Shown: piece by piece, positions 29,146-39,988 of the stretch
Layout: each line of letters begins with the position of its first letter
How positions within the stretch are numbered: position 1 is the stretch's first letter
DNA from: Marinomonas ostreistagni
Lineage (GTDB): Bacteria; Pseudomonadota; Gammaproteobacteria; Pseudomonadales; Marinomonadaceae
DNA: 64,000 bases
NCBI RefSeq assembly: GCF_016461785.1
Contig: NZ_JAEMUH010000007.1
Span: forward strand, 1 to 64,000
Direction of reading: 5' to 3'
Notes under the pieces: model-generated
Told to the model about the DNA's origin: nothing
Databases searched by the model: none
Seen by the model: only the letters and a program-made list of their open reading frames with translations
Program-made: the position numbers and the translations under genes

Positions 29146-29367
29146 ATGAATACCTTAGACTTATTAAACAAAATCGACGAACTTGAAATCAAAAGCCAAT
29201 TTCAAGAAGAAACGATTGACGAACTAAATAGCGCCTTGACTCGACAGCAACAAGATCTTCTCCTGCTGAAAGAACAAGTCAAACTGCTTGCCAAGCGACT
29301 AGAGGACCAAAGACAAAATTCGGGTTCAGGCATTAACAGCGCCATCGAAAAGCCACCACACTATTAA
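29146..29367 (+). CDS. slyX: SlyX family protein
   Basis: This 73-aa coiled-coil protein has leucine-spaced heptads through about residue 50 and the family C-terminus PPHY. The biochemical role of SlyX is not known; in E. coli the gene sits next to slyD. The stop overlaps that of the convergent rsmJ gene by 3-4 bp. No strong ribosome binding site is visible. Confidence 0.88.
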   Translation: MNTLDLLNKIDELEIKSQFQEETIDELNSALTRQQQDLLLLKEQVKLLAKRLEDQRQNSGSGINSAIEKPPHY

Positions 29368-30152
29368 TTATGATCTAGCGAGCGCTTTACATAAATATCA
29401 AAACGTCCGGATTTGCCATCTAAGCGAAAAGATGGCTCTTCGCCATTCAGGTAAGGGGCACCCTTTGGCCGCTTTACGACCACTCGATATCGCGCCAAAA
29501 GCATCGCTTTTGGCAATAAACTGTCTGCATCAGCATCATGACCCACGAGATCTCTGAAAAAAGCCATCTCTTTTTTAACCGCAGCAGACGACTTATCATT
29601 ATGAGGAAACATTGGGTCTAAATAAACGACGTCAACGCACTCCTCCTCTTCAACCTCAAATATCGTATCTAGAGCCAAGCTGATACGCTCCATAATATCA
29701 GCAATATCAACTACCATCTTTGCTCGATCTACACCATCACAAAGCAATTCTCTGACAAACCCGACTCGCTCATAAAGAGTAACGTTGCACCCTAAACTCG
29801 CCAGCACAAATGCATCACGTCCAAGCCCGGCTGTTGCATCAAAGATGGTTAAACCTTGACGCTTAGTTAAACCACATGCTTTAGCAATATCTTGGCCTTT
29901 GCCACCGCCAAATTTACGTCGATGATCCACCGCTCCACTTGCTAACTCAACCGAGACAGGCTTTGGTGCTCCCTTGCCAGTTTTCGCTATCACCAGTGCA
30001 TCATCTTGATGCATCAACAGGTAATCATAATCAGTAACAAACTTAAGCTCACTCGTTAACCGATATTTTGGTAACTGTAAGCGCTGCGCTAAGTCGCGAA
30101 TGTGCGTTTCTGAATTGCGATATGCAACGGCAAGAGTACTAGGCGTAAACAT
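29364..30152 (-). CDS. rsmJ: 16S rRNA (guanine-1516-N2)-methyltransferase
   Basis: RsmJ methylates G1516 of 16S rRNA. The 262-aa protein has the SAM-binding motif [18 protein letters not shown] (about 104-121) and the catalytic [10 protein letters not shown] motif, matching the YhiQ/RsmJ family. It is convergent with slyX. Its start overlaps the end of the upstream small gene by 14 bp in another frame, suggesting coupling. Confidence 0.95.
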   Translation of the reverse strand: MFTPSTLAVAYRNSETHIRDLAQRLQLPKYRLTSELKFVTDYDYLLMHQDDALVIAKTGKGAPKPVSVELASGAVDHRRKFGGGKGQDIAKACGLTKRQGLTIFDATAGLGRDAFVLASLGCNVTLYERVGFVRELLCDGVDRAKMVVDIADIMERISLALDTIFEVEEEECVDVVYLDPMFPHNDKSSAAVKKEMAFFRDLVGHDADADSLLPKAMLLARYRVVVKRPKGAPYLNGEEPSFRLDGKSGRFDIYVKRSLDHN

Positions 30153-30426
30153 CGATACCTATTAATTGGTGACGTGGGTTATTAGGAGATAATGCTTCTG
30201 TCGATTGGTATGCAGTGATTGCTTGCTGAGCAAAAGCACTCATGCCATCAACTTTAAAAAAGCGCGCAGAGTCTGAACTTGAAGCTTGCTCAAAACTCTC
30301 AATCGTACTGGGTAGCAAGCTGCCACTGCTAGATTTCCCCTGACTAGCAACCGTTGAAGTTTGAGAACGAGTGGTATAGTTGGTGTTAGTTTGGGGGATG
30401 ATAGGAAAATTGCTACCAACATTCAT
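30139..30426 (-). CDS. Small Ser/Thr-rich hypothetical protein
   Basis: This 95-aa protein has a low-complexity N-terminal half rich in Ser, Thr and Gln, and a more ordered C-terminal half ending in [16 protein letters not shown]. It has no membrane segment or signal peptide. GGTGAG lies 7 nt before the ATG. It is 4 bp after uppP and overlaps rsmJ by 14 bp, so it is packed as an operon member. No family was recognised. Confidence 0.65.
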   Translation of the reverse strand: MNVGSNFPIIPQTNTNYTTRSQTSTVASQGKSSSGSLLPSTIESFEQASSSDSARFFKVDGMSAFAQQAITAYQSTEALSPNNPRHQLIGIDVYA

Positions 30427-30429
30427 AAA

Positions 30430-31239
30430 TCAACTCACCTTTACCAGCCAAAGAAGGAATCCACCCAAAGCCAATCGATATAACATAAATGGCAGGAACC
30501 CTATTTGGTTGAGCCATTTCAAAAACAGATGTATACAAAGATAGGCGCTTAACGCAGAGAGCACAACACCCCAAAAGATGATATTCCAATTAGCAGCATG
30601 TAATGCATCTCCACTTAAAAGTTCAATACCTTTGAATGCTCCGGCGGCCAAAATAATAGGTATTGAAAGAAGGAAAGAAAAGCGCGCTGCAGAATCTCTA
30701 TCAAACCCCATAAATCTTGCTGCGGTCATGGTTATCCCTGAGCGTGAAGTACCAGGTACTAAAGCTAAAGCCTGTACTATACCAATCGTGACAACATTAG
30801 ACAGTTTTAAATCTTCCAATTTTTTTGACTTGCTAAAAAATTGGTCGGATAGCCATAGCAATACACCAAACCCAATGGTGCTGTAGGCAATCACCTCAAT
30901 AGATCTAAGATTATTTTCAATTAGTCCATTTAGAGTTGCGCCTGCAATCATTGCAGGCACACTGGCATAAATAACCCACCATCCTAAACGACTGTTATCC
31001 GTTTTAGCACTTCCCGTTAACGAGCCTACCCAATCTTTTAGAATTGAGAAGATATCACTCCAGAAATAACTTACTACTGCTATCAGCGTTCCAACATGAA
31101 CAGCCACATCAAACGCCAATCCCTGATCAGGCCACGCCAATATGTGAGAAGGTAAAATTAAATGCGCGGAACTAGAAACAGGCAGAAACTCAGTTAGCCC
31201 CTGAATTAAAGCAAGAAATACTACATGATACCAAAACAT
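30430..31239 (-). CDS. uppP: Undecaprenyl-diphosphatase
   Basis: UppP (BacA) dephosphorylates undecaprenyl diphosphate so that the lipid carrier can be reused, and gives bacitracin resistance. The 269-aa protein has about eight membrane helices and the two family motifs, QGLTEFLPVSSSAHLIL near the N-terminus and PGTSRSGITM in the middle. The open frame starts at a TTG (31242); the ATG at 31239, 3 bp past the tsaB stop, is preferred. Confidence 0.96.
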   Translation of the reverse strand: MFWYHVVFLALIQGLTEFLPVSSSAHLILPSHILAWPDQGLAFDVAVHVGTLIAVVSYFWSDIFSILKDWVGSLTGSAKTDNSRLGWWVIYASVPAMIAGATLNGLIENNLRSIEVIAYSTIGFGVLLWLSDQFFSKSKKLEDLKLSNVVTIGIVQALALVPGTSRSGITMTAARFMGFDRDSAARFSFLLSIPIILAAGAFKGIELLSGDALHAANWNIIFWGVVLSALSAYLCIHLFLKWLNQIGFLPFMLYRLALGGFLLWLVKVS

Positions 31240-31242
31240 CAA

Positions 31243-31950
31243 CTATCGCTTACCAATTCGGGCAGGTTGCTTTTCCCAAGTAATTTCGTCTCGTAGGTAA
31301 ACGGGTAACGCTTGCTCCGCAGAGACAGTTTTACCTTGAGAAAAGTCAAACGCGGCAAGCTCTGCAATACATGCTGCACGTGGCGCAATATCCTGCAAAA
31401 CGTCCGTTGCAGGTGTTGCTAGCACTTCATTTAAACGATCTTGATACAACCAACCAGAACCAACGCCTTGGTATGCCTGTTCAATAGCCATCAAATTATC
31501 AGGTGCGATCACTCGTTCAGCAAACGTTTCCTGAGCCACCCAAAAGTCATTTTGTTTCTCAATGTGATAACCACCAACATAGATTTCGCCCATTCGTGCA
31601 TCTAAAGCTGCAAGCCAATCGTTATGGTAAGTCGCTTGATGCGCCTCAAGAGCCATAGCCGCCAAGGTAGAAACCGGCACAACAGGTAAATCTGCACCAT
31701 AGGCAAGACCCTGAACGACACCAGCACTGATACGTAAACCGGTAAAAGAACCAGGACCACGACCGAATGCAATAGCGTCCAGCTGAGACAGTGTTAAGCC
31801 AGCTTGTGACAACAGCTGATCCACCATAGGTAGGATCAAATCATTATGTTGACGCGGAGCCATGCGGAAATCTTCCAGCACAGCACCATTTTGAATCAAC
31901 GCCACGGAACAAGCTGGCGTTGAAGTATCCAAAGCAAGAATTGCGCTCAT
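31243..31950 (-). CDS. tsaB: tRNA threonylcarbamoyladenosine biosynthesis protein TsaB
   Basis: TsaB (YeaZ) works with TsaD and TsaE to place the t6A modification at position 37 of ANN-decoding tRNAs. The 235-aa protein has the ASKHA-type N-terminus ILALDTSTPACSVAL and the conserved FGRGPGSFTGLRI segment. It lies 7 bp after adk and directly before uppP. Confidence 0.95.
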   Translation of the reverse strand: MSAILALDTSTPACSVALIQNGAVLEDFRMAPRQHNDLILPMVDQLLSQAGLTLSQLDAIAFGRGPGSFTGLRISAGVVQGLAYGADLPVVPVSTLAAMALEAHQATYHNDWLAALDARMGEIYVGGYHIEKQNDFWVAQETFAERVIAPDNLMAIEQAYQGVGSGWLYQDRLNEVLATPATDVLQDIAPRAACIAELAAFDFSQGKTVSAEQALPVYLRDEITWEKQPARIGKR

Positions 31951-31957
31951 TACGAGA

Positions 31958-32617
<660 letters not shown>

Positions 32618-32747
32618 TTATCTCCAATAGTCTGCGTAAAGTCGGCACGGCGAGTAATAAACCAGGGCTATTTATAGCACTGGCAAGCGTAAAAACAGAA
32701 AGCGACCTCTCACGCAATTACCCGCTAATTATAATTTTGAGGCCGCT

Positions 32748-32777
32748 AGAATACCGAAGCCTACACAAAATTTGCAA
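32748..32777 (-). promoter_or_regulatory. Candidate sigma-70 promoter for adk
   Basis: On the minus strand TTGCAA (32777-32772), an 18-bp spacer and TATTCT (32753-32748) give a moderate match to consensus. It lies in the 226-bp gap between ppc and adk, which has no open frame. A second TATAAT at 32728-32733 lacks a -35 box. Confidence 0.4.
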
Positions 32778-32840
32778 ACGAACTTGTCGTTTTGTGGTTT
32801 TAAGGCAGGCTATATTACGTATTTTTGATATTTTTTCCAG

Positions 32841-35474
32841 TTAGCCCGTATTTTGCATGCCACTGGCAATGCCTGCCATTGTAATCATTAATGCCTTATT
32901 GACTGCTACATTCTCATCATCCAACCGACTACGATGCAATAATTCCGCTTGCAGATAATGTAATGGGTCAATGTAAGGGTTGCGAACATCAATAGATTGT
33001 CGAATGGTTTTGTTATCTTCTATAAGACGTTCTTGTTGCTTCACTTGCTTGACCAGCTCTCTAACTTGAGAAAGTTTACGACGTAACAAATAGCCTAAAC
33101 CTCGAAGTTCCTCTGGCACTAAACGCTTCTCGTAGTACTCTGCGATATCAGGCTCTGCTTTTGCTAGCACCATATCCAACATATCCAGATAAGCACCAAA
33201 AAAGGGCCACTGTTTATGCATTTCACGCAGACGATCTAAGTTACCGGATTCAACACTTTGCTGTAACGCACTCTCAGCGCCAAGCCACGCAGGCAGCATC
33301 AAGCGGATTTGCATCCAAGCAAATATCCAAGGGATCGCCCGCAAACTTTCAACGCCACCGTCTGAGCGACGTCGTGCAGGTCGAGAACCAAGTGGCAGCT
33401 TCGCTAACTCTTGCTCTGGAGTGATGGTACGAAAATACGGTACAAAATCCTCATGACCTCGAACGATGGAACGGTATTGATTCATTCCTTCTTCCGCCAT
33501 TTCATCCATCAAAGCTCGCCACTCTTCCTTCGGCGCTTGTGCTGGTATCAAAGAAGCTTCCATCACAGCGGAACAATAAAGCTCCAGTGAACGTACAGCG
33601 ATATCCGGAATACCAAATTTAAAGCGAATCATTTCTCCTTGTTCGGTAACACGAATGGCACCTTGTACCGAGCCTGGCGGCTGAGAAAGAATAGCAACAT
33701 GAGCTGGACCACCACCTCGTCCCACTGTGCCTCCTCGGCCATGGAACAACGTTAATCTCACACCATGTTTTTCACACAGACGGGTCAGCGCTTCTTGTGC
33801 GCGATACTGTCCCCAAGTCGCCGCTATCTGACCCGCATCTTTCGCCGAGTCTGAGTAGCCAATCATGACTTCTTGATACCCCGCGATGTAAGACTTGTAC
33901 CATGGCATTGAGAATAGCTGCTCAATAACAGGCTCGGCATTATCTAAGTCTGCCAAGGTTTCAAACAAAGGCACAATGCGCATATTGAAGCGCACACCAG
34001 ACTCTTTCAGAAGCAAGGCAACAGCCAGTACATCTGAAGGCGCGCTGGCCATGGAAATAACATAAGAGCCAAATGAATTCTGGTAGCCATTGGCTATGGT
34101 TCGAAACGTTGACAGGACTTCTTCGACCATCGGCTCGGGCGACCACTCAGATGGCAACAAAGGACGTTTTGAATTTAATTCCGCCAACAGAAAGGCTTGT
34201 CTCGACGCCTCATCCCACTCAGCGTAATCCCCTAAGCCGTAAAAGCGCGTGATCGCTGACAACGCTTCAATATGCTTGGACGCGTCTTGACGAACATCCA
34301 AACGAACCAGTGTCATACCAAAAGTGGCAACACGTCGAATTAAATCTAACACTGAACCATTCGCGATCACCTTCATGCCGCAGTCCAATAGCGACTGGTA
34401 ACATAACGTCAAATCCGCCATCAGTTCAGTATTATCGAGCAGCACGCCTTGATCAGAGACTGATTGACCTTCTAAGCGGGCACGAGCCCATGCTTTTGTG
34501 GCTTCCATTTTTCGTTCAAGACTGCGGATGACTTCACGATAAGGTTGCGTACTATCTCCAACTCGTTCACGTAACGCGGCATTGCACTCTGTCATGGAGA
34601 ACTCTGCTCGAAGCTCTACTAAGTCCTTAAGATATAAGTCGGTCGCCATCCAGCGCGCTAGTAGGACAACTTCCTCTGTGACTTGATGGGTAACGTTTGG
34701 GTTACCGTCGCGATCTCCCCCCATCCACGTGGCAAAACGAATAGGCGCTAAATCCAACGGCAGCCGCTCTTCGCCTGTGTATTGTTTAAACTGCTCGTCT
34801 AAGTGACGGAAGAACATTGGTACCGCTTGCCATAAGGATTGCTCTATGACGGCAAATCCCCATTTAGCCTCGTCTACAGGCGTCGGCCGCTGGTCACGAA
34901 TTTCATCGGTATGCCATGCTTGAGTAATGATTTCATTCAATCGACGCACATGCTTTTCTTGCTCAAGCGGTAGAATATTGTCTTTATCAAGCGCTTCAAG
35001 CTCATTAGAAATATTGTCGTATTTCCGAATTAAAGAGCGACGGACCACTTCCGTAGGATGCGCCGTTAAGACAAGGTCTATTGCCTGATCTCGCAACGCT
35101 TCGACCATTTGTTCAGAGGTAAAGTTTTGCTCTTTTAGGCGTAGTAAAAGATCCCCGACAGGATTCTTGTATATCCCTTTACTTTCATTAGAGCGACGAC
35201 GATGAACACGGTGATATTGCTCTGCAATATTAGATAGGTTTAAAAACTGGTTAAACGCACGAGCGACCGGAACAATGTCACGATCATCAAGCGCTTCTAA
35301 CGCTTGAATTAAGGCACTGGAATCGCCACTTTGACGACCATCTTTAGATAGACGACGAATGGTTTCTACCGTGTCTAAAAAGTCTTCCCCCAAATGATTG
35401 CTCATGGTTTCCCCTAAGCAATCCCCTAACAAACGCACGTTTTCTCGTAATGAAGCCTGACGATCGGTCACCAT
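32841..35474 (-). CDS. ppc: Phosphoenolpyruvate carboxylase
   Basis: Ppc carboxylates PEP to oxaloacetate to refill the TCA cycle. The 877-aa protein has the catalytic His in VLTAHPTEVVRRS (H139), the glycine-rich loop FHGRGGTVGRGGGP and the invariant C-terminus QNTG. AAGGAG lies 5 nt before the ATG. It follows mazG by 42 bp, and is probably the last gene of rlmD-relA-mazG-ppc, although a promoter in the gap cannot be ruled out. Confidence 0.98.
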   Translation of the reverse strand: MVTDRQASLRENVRLLGDCLGETMSNHLGEDFLDTVETIRRLSKDGRQSGDSSALIQALEALDDRDIVPVARAFNQFLNLSNIAEQYHRVHRRRSNESKGIYKNPVGDLLLRLKEQNFTSEQMVEALRDQAIDLVLTAHPTEVVRRSLIRKYDNISNELEALDKDNILPLEQEKHVRRLNEIITQAWHTDEIRDQRPTPVDEAKWGFAVIEQSLWQAVPMFFRHLDEQFKQYTGEERLPLDLAPIRFATWMGGDRDGNPNVTHQVTEEVVLLARWMATDLYLKDLVELRAEFSMTECNAALRERVGDSTQPYREVIRSLERKMEATKAWARARLEGQSVSDQGVLLDNTELMADLTLCYQSLLDCGMKVIANGSVLDLIRRVATFGMTLVRLDVRQDASKHIEALSAITRFYGLGDYAEWDEASRQAFLLAELNSKRPLLPSEWSPEPMVEEVLSTFRTIANGYQNSFGSYVISMASAPSDVLAVALLLKESGVRFNMRIVPLFETLADLDNAEPVIEQLFSMPWYKSYIAGYQEVMIGYSDSAKDAGQIAATWGQYRAQEALTRLCEKHGVRLTLFHGRGGTVGRGGGPAHVAILSQPPGSVQGAIRVTEQGEMIRFKFGIPDIAVRSLELYCSAVMEASLIPAQAPKEEWRALMDEMAEEGMNQYRSIVRGHEDFVPYFRTITPEQELAKLPLGSRPARRRSDGGVESLRAIPWIFAWMQIRLMLPAWLGAESALQQSVESGNLDRLREMHKQWPFFGAYLDMLDMVLAKAEPDIAEYYEKRLVPEELRGLGYLLRRKLSQVRELVKQVKQQERLIEDNKTIRQSIDVRNPYIDPLHYLQAELLHRSRLDDENVAVNKALMITMAGIASGMQNTG

Positions 35475-35516
35475 ACGTCTCCTTATAGTGTATGCACTCG
35501 ATGAACGAGCTTGGCG

Positions 35517-36329
35517 CTATAAACCAGAGGCTTTAGCGTCATCCCATAATTGATCCAACTCTTGTAAAGTACAGTCAGTCAAGCAAACCTCTCGTTCGCG
35601 TAACTGGGTTTCGATGTAAGCAAAGCGGCGGCGAAATTTCACATTGGTTTGCATTAAGGCTTGCTCTGGTGCAATAGACAGATGGCGCGCCAGATTTGAC
35701 ACAGCAAACAGCACATCACCAAGCTCGGCCTCGGCTTCAGCCTTAGAAAGATGCTGAATCGCCTCTTCTAATTCATCTAATTCTTCTCGTATTTTATTGA
35801 AGACTGGTGCCGTATCAGACCAATCAAAACCCACTGTGGCGGCTTTTTTCTGCAACTTCACTGCTTGGGTCAACACTGGCACACTGTTCGATACGCTGTC
35901 TAATAAACCTTGATGATGTTCGCCTTTCGCCTTTTTTTCTTGTGCCTTGATAATTTGCCATTGCGCATTGATTTCGTCTTCGGTTAAACGATTCGGGCTC
36001 GCATAACTGTCAAATGTACCATCAGGAAAGACATGCGGATGACGGCGAAGCATTTTCTCAACGATCGTTTGAATCACATCAGAGAAATTAAAGGCATTTT
36101 CTTCGCTGGCCATCTGAGCATGAAAAACCACCTGAAACAAAAGATCACCTAGTTCATCCTTCAGATCATCTCGATTACCACGAACAATTGCATCCATTAC
36201 TTCATAAGCTTCTTCCAAAGTATACGGTGCAATCGTGGCAAAGCTTTGTTTCTGATCCCAAGGGCAACCATATTGCTTGTCACGCAGCATGGTCATCAGC
36301 GCTAGTAAATCATTTAAGGTATATTTCAA
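35517..36329 (-). CDS. mazG: Nucleoside triphosphate pyrophosphohydrolase MazG
   Basis: MazG hydrolyses NTPs to NMP and PPi and can lower ppGpp-linked toxicity. The 270-aa protein has two all-alpha NTP-PPase domains; the first shows GCPWDQKQSF and EEAYEVMDAI followed by DELGDLLFQVVFH. It starts with TTG at 36329, overlapping the relA stop as TTGA, with GGGAG 8 nt upstream. The N-terminus aligns with E. coli MazG, so the rare start is accepted. Confidence 0.94.
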   Translation of the reverse strand: MKYTLNDLLALMTMLRDKQYGCPWDQKQSFATIAPYTLEEAYEVMDAIVRGNRDDLKDELGDLLFQVVFHAQMASEENAFNFSDVIQTIVEKMLRRHPHVFPDGTFDSYASPNRLTEDEINAQWQIIKAQEKKAKGEHHQGLLDSVSNSVPVLTQAVKLQKKAATVGFDWSDTAPVFNKIREELDELEEAIQHLSKAEAEAELGDVLFAVSNLARHLSIAPEQALMQTNVKFRRRFAYIETQLREREVCLTDCTLQELDQLWDDAKASGL

Positions 36330-38572
36330 TTATCTCGCTCCCTAAAGACATCTAGCACATTAGGCAACTGGTTGATTCGGTGAAGTAAACGAGACAGGGA
36401 ACTGATTTCGCTCACCTCAATGGTAAACCGTATTGACGCAGTATGATCGGCTTTTGCCGAGATTGTGTTCATGGACAAAAGGTTTACTTTCTCATTCGCC
36501 AACAACGATGTGATATCGTTTAAAAGGCCAGTACGGTCATAAGCTTGGACTCGAATGTTAACCGGATACAGGTTATCAACTTCCTCGCCCCAGCTCACTT
36601 GAACCATACGTTCTGGTTCTTCTAGCTGTAATTGCGCTGCATTAATACAATCTTGGCGGTGGATGGAAACACCACGGCCTTGGGTGATATAGCCAATAAT
36701 GTCGTCTCCAGGAATAGGAGAGCAACACTTCGCCATTTGCGTTAGCAACTTACCTACACCTTGGATATGAATGTCATTATCCGAGGTTTTATGACGGCTT
36801 TTCTTAAGGCGAATAGGTCGAGCAACTGGCTGGCCATCTAAACCATGAATATCATCAATGACACGTAACACACGGGACAGTTGAATATCACCAGCGCCCA
36901 ACGAAACGTAGACATCATCACCATTAGAGAAATTAAAACGCTCGGCGATCGTAGAGAAATCTAATTTATTTTCTTCAATACCCAAACGTTTCAGCTGCTT
37001 GTCTAATACCGTGCGACCCGCCTCTAGATTCTTCTCACGATCTTCTCTTCTGAACCAACTTTGAATTTTGGCACGCGCACGGTTGGTATTGACATAGCCT
37101 AGAGTCGGATGCAGCCAGTCGCGGCTTGGACCACCTTCTTTGGTAGTTAGAATCTCAACCTTATCGCCGGTTTTAAGATGCGTCACCAAAGAAATGATCT
37201 TGCCATTCACTTTAGCACCTCGGCAACGGTGGCCAATTTCCGTATGCACTCGGTAAGCGAAATCGACTGGTGTCGCATTGACTGGCAAGTCGACAACATG
37301 TCCATCAGGGGTGAACACATAGATGCGATCCTGCTCAATGTCGTTCATTACCTGCTCACTCAATGACTCCAAGTCACCTTGCACTTCATGGAAATCCAGG
37401 ATCGTGCGCAGCCATTGCAACTTCTCTTCATAACTTGAGCTGTTGGAACTTAGATCGGTCCCTTTGTACTTCCAGTGAGCACAGACACCTAACTCAGCAT
37501 CTTCATGCATTTTATGAGTTCGGATTTGAATTTCTAATACACGACCTTGAGGTCCTACTACGGCAGTGTGCAGAGACTGATAACCGTTTGATTTAGGATT
37601 ACTAATGTAATCATCAAATTCTTGTGGGATAGGCTTCCAAAGGTTATGAACGATTCCGAGCACGCCATAACATTGCATTGGTTCATCAACTAGGATTCGG
37701 ACCGCTCGAACATCATACACCTCGTCAAAAGCAATGTTCTTGCGGCGCATTTTACGCCAGATGCTATAGATGTGTTTGGCACGCCCCATCACATCTGCAT
37801 GAATATCAATCGCTTCCATACGTTCTTTAAGCACTGTAATAACGTCATCGATAAACTGTTGACGGTCTAGGCGCTTTTCATCCAATAGCTTGGCAATGCG
37901 TTTATATTCACCTGGGTACAAATACCGGAAGGAGAGATCTTCAAGCTCCCATTTTATGTGACCAATCCCTAGCCGATGTGCCAAGGGTGCATAAACACTT
38001 TGAACTTCCAACGCAACCGCTTCTTTGCGTTGATCACTTTGGTGTTTTGCTTCTTTGATCGCACATGCACGTTCCGCTAACTTAATGAGTACGACACGCA
38101 CATCATCTATGATCGATACGAGCATTTTACGCAAAGACTCTAGCTGATTTTCATGACTTCCCAGCACTTCAGCCGTGGTATCTTTGGACAAGTTCTTAGA
38201 AACTTCTCCCATTCGAATGACACCTTCAATCAAAGATGCAACTTTACGGCCAAACATGTCGCTTACTTTCGAAAGTACCAGTTGGTCCTCGCGAACAACT
38301 CGATACAAAGCAGCAGCGATTAATGAATCTTGATCTGCACGAAATCCCGCCAGTATTTCGACCATTTCAAGGCCAGCTCTAAAAGTACTGGCCTGGGGGC
38401 CCCAATAAGATGATCTACCCGATACAGCTTCTGCTTGCCTCGCTAACTCACAAGCCATCCTAAGTGGGACTCGACTAGCTTCATCGACTTTATCGGCAAA
38501 CTGTGACATCCAAGCATCAATATCTACTGAGCCATCAGCTAAAACAGGGTGATCCTTTCTTACTGTAACCAT
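36326..38572 (-). CDS. relA: (p)ppGpp synthetase RelA
   Basis: RelA senses uncharged tRNA on the ribosome and makes (p)ppGpp from ATP and GTP/GDP. The 748-aa protein has an N-terminal pseudo-hydrolase domain whose HD motif is degenerate (ALYRVVRED), marking it as RelA rather than SpoT. It then has the synthetase domain with EFDDYISNPKSNGYQS, a TGS domain (IYVFTPDGHVVDLP), a CCSPIPGD zinc-finger-like region and a C-terminal ACT/RRM domain (DRTGLLNDI). It overlaps mazG by 4 bp and follows rlmD by 24 bp, the order found in Pseudomonas. Confidence 0.97.
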   Translation of the reverse strand: MVTVRKDHPVLADGSVDIDAWMSQFADKVDEASRVPLRMACELARQAEAVSGRSSYWGPQASTFRAGLEMVEILAGFRADQDSLIAAALYRVVREDQLVLSKVSDMFGRKVASLIEGVIRMGEVSKNLSKDTTAEVLGSHENQLESLRKMLVSIIDDVRVVLIKLAERACAIKEAKHQSDQRKEAVALEVQSVYAPLAHRLGIGHIKWELEDLSFRYLYPGEYKRIAKLLDEKRLDRQQFIDDVITVLKERMEAIDIHADVMGRAKHIYSIWRKMRRKNIAFDEVYDVRAVRILVDEPMQCYGVLGIVHNLWKPIPQEFDDYISNPKSNGYQSLHTAVVGPQGRVLEIQIRTHKMHEDAELGVCAHWKYKGTDLSSNSSSYEEKLQWLRTILDFHEVQGDLESLSEQVMNDIEQDRIYVFTPDGHVVDLPVNATPVDFAYRVHTEIGHRCRGAKVNGKIISLVTHLKTGDKVEILTTKEGGPSRDWLHPTLGYVNTNRARAKIQSWFRREDREKNLEAGRTVLDKQLKRLGIEENKLDFSTIAERFNFSNGDDVYVSLGAGDIQLSRVLRVIDDIHGLDGQPVARPIRLKKSRHKTSDNDIHIQGVGKLLTQMAKCCSPIPGDDIIGYITQGRGVSIHRQDCINAAQLQLEEPERMVQVSWGEEVDNLYPVNIRVQAYDRTGLLNDITSLLANEKVNLLSMNTISAKADHTASIRFTIEVSEISSLSRLLHRINQLPNVLDVFRERDN

Positions 38573-38596
38573 CTCAACTACCCTTCTGGTAACATC

Positions 38597-39925
38597 TTAT
38601 TTCTGCAACAACATCATTGCTTCTACATGTGACGTTTGTGGAAACATATCCATCATACATACTTTTGTCACACGATATCCATTCTCAACCAAATACTGAG
38701 CATCCCTTGCTAACGTTGAAGCGTTGCAAGAAACATACAAAATTTGGCTTGGCTTGAGTCTTACCAACGTTGGTAAAAACTCCAAAGCGCCTGCTCGTGG
38801 TGGATCTAATAACGCCTTAGTAATCTTGGCTTTCTTTAAACGATTCGGTGGTGGCAATGTTAAATCGGCGGCTAAAAAAGCTGTATTGTCCAGCCCTGCT
38901 GCCGTGGCATTCGCTTGCCCCATTTCCACCATACTCTCAATCGCTTCAACAGCAAGCACCTGTCCGGCTCTTTTTCCTAGTGGAAGAGAGAAATTCCCAG
39001 CACCACAAAACAGGTCAAGCACAACATCATCCTGCATCAAATTGAGCCACTCCATTGCTTGCTCAACCATCGCATCATTGATTTGTGCATTCACTTGGAT
39101 GAAGTCTTGTGGGTGAAAGTTCACTTTTAACCCATCAACTAAATAATGACGCGGCGCATTCGCTTGCACTTTAGATTGGTCTGGTAATTGCCAATACACA
39201 TCAATGTCATTGGATATCGTCCATTCCGACAGTTGCTCTTTTTCCGTTTCAGGAACATCTCGCGTTTGACGTAGCACACAAGCTACGCCTGAATTATCCA
39301 GCAATAGCTCAACATGACCAAGCTTCGCAACCAAAGAGCTTTGCAGAATATAAGACCTTATACTCGCATAAGCTTCCTGTAGAGCTGGAGCCAAAACCTG
39401 ACACTGTTCAACATCAACAATGGTATTAGATGCCTTTGCCCGAAACCCCATGCTAACTTGCTGATTTTTAGCAAAAATCGATAGGCGCGCTCGGCGTCGA
39501 TAACCAAACTCTTCACCTTGTAACTTGGTTATTTGGTCAGGCAGCTCTAATTTACGAAATTGATTACGCAACCACTCTGTTTTTAAATCACGTTGAGCCT
39601 CAATATCCATATGTTGTAACTGGCAGCCACCACATTGCTCAAAGTATTTACAGCTCGGTGATCTTCTGGAAGGACTGGTATGAATACGCTTCAAGGTGGT
39701 TGCTTGATTAAACTGGCGTCCTTCTTTGATAAGGCGTGCTTCAACTTGCTCGCCAGTTATCGCACCTTCAACGAACGTTACTTTACCTTGATCCCTAACC
39801 ACCCCATGACCTTCATGGGTCATGCTCTCGATGGTAAAGGTTCGAATGGGAGATGAGATAGGCTTGCCCTGATGCGCTTTAGGGCGACGGTTCGATCGGT
39901 TTTTCAAGATAACATCTCTATTCAT
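38597..39925 (-). CDS. rlmD: 23S rRNA (uracil-1939-C5)-methyltransferase
   Basis: RlmD (RumA) methylates U1939 of 23S rRNA. The 442-aa protein has an N-terminal TRAM domain (about 25-85), [4Fe-4S] ligands C92, C98 and C101 (CKYFEQCGGC) with C175 in EQCQVL, the SAM motif VLDLFCGAGNFSLPL, LLDPPRAGA and the catalytic Cys loop YVSCNASTLARD. Confidence 0.96.
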   Translation of the reverse strand: MNRDVILKNRSNRRPKAHQGKPISSPIRTFTIESMTHEGHGVVRDQGKVTFVEGAITGEQVEARLIKEGRQFNQATTLKRIHTSPSRRSPSCKYFEQCGGCQLQHMDIEAQRDLKTEWLRNQFRKLELPDQITKLQGEEFGYRRRARLSIFAKNQQVSMGFRAKASNTIVDVEQCQVLAPALQEAYASIRSYILQSSLVAKLGHVELLLDNSGVACVLRQTRDVPETEKEQLSEWTISNDIDVYWQLPDQSKVQANAPRHYLVDGLKVNFHPQDFIQVNAQINDAMVEQAMEWLNLMQDDVVLDLFCGAGNFSLPLGKRAGQVLAVEAIESMVEMGQANATAAGLDNTAFLAADLTLPPPNRLKKAKITKALLDPPRAGALEFLPTLVRLKPSQILYVSCNASTLARDAQYLVENGYRVTKVCMMDMFPQTSHVEAMMLLQK

Positions 39926-39988
39926 GGTATAGAGCCCAAATAATACCTTATCTATGCATTCCGACCTAGGGCAAGCTAGTAATTAGAC

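Noticed and set aside
38724..39116. 130-aa frame antisense to rlmD
   Set aside because: It is fully inside the conserved methyltransferase domain on the other strand, with low-complexity composition.
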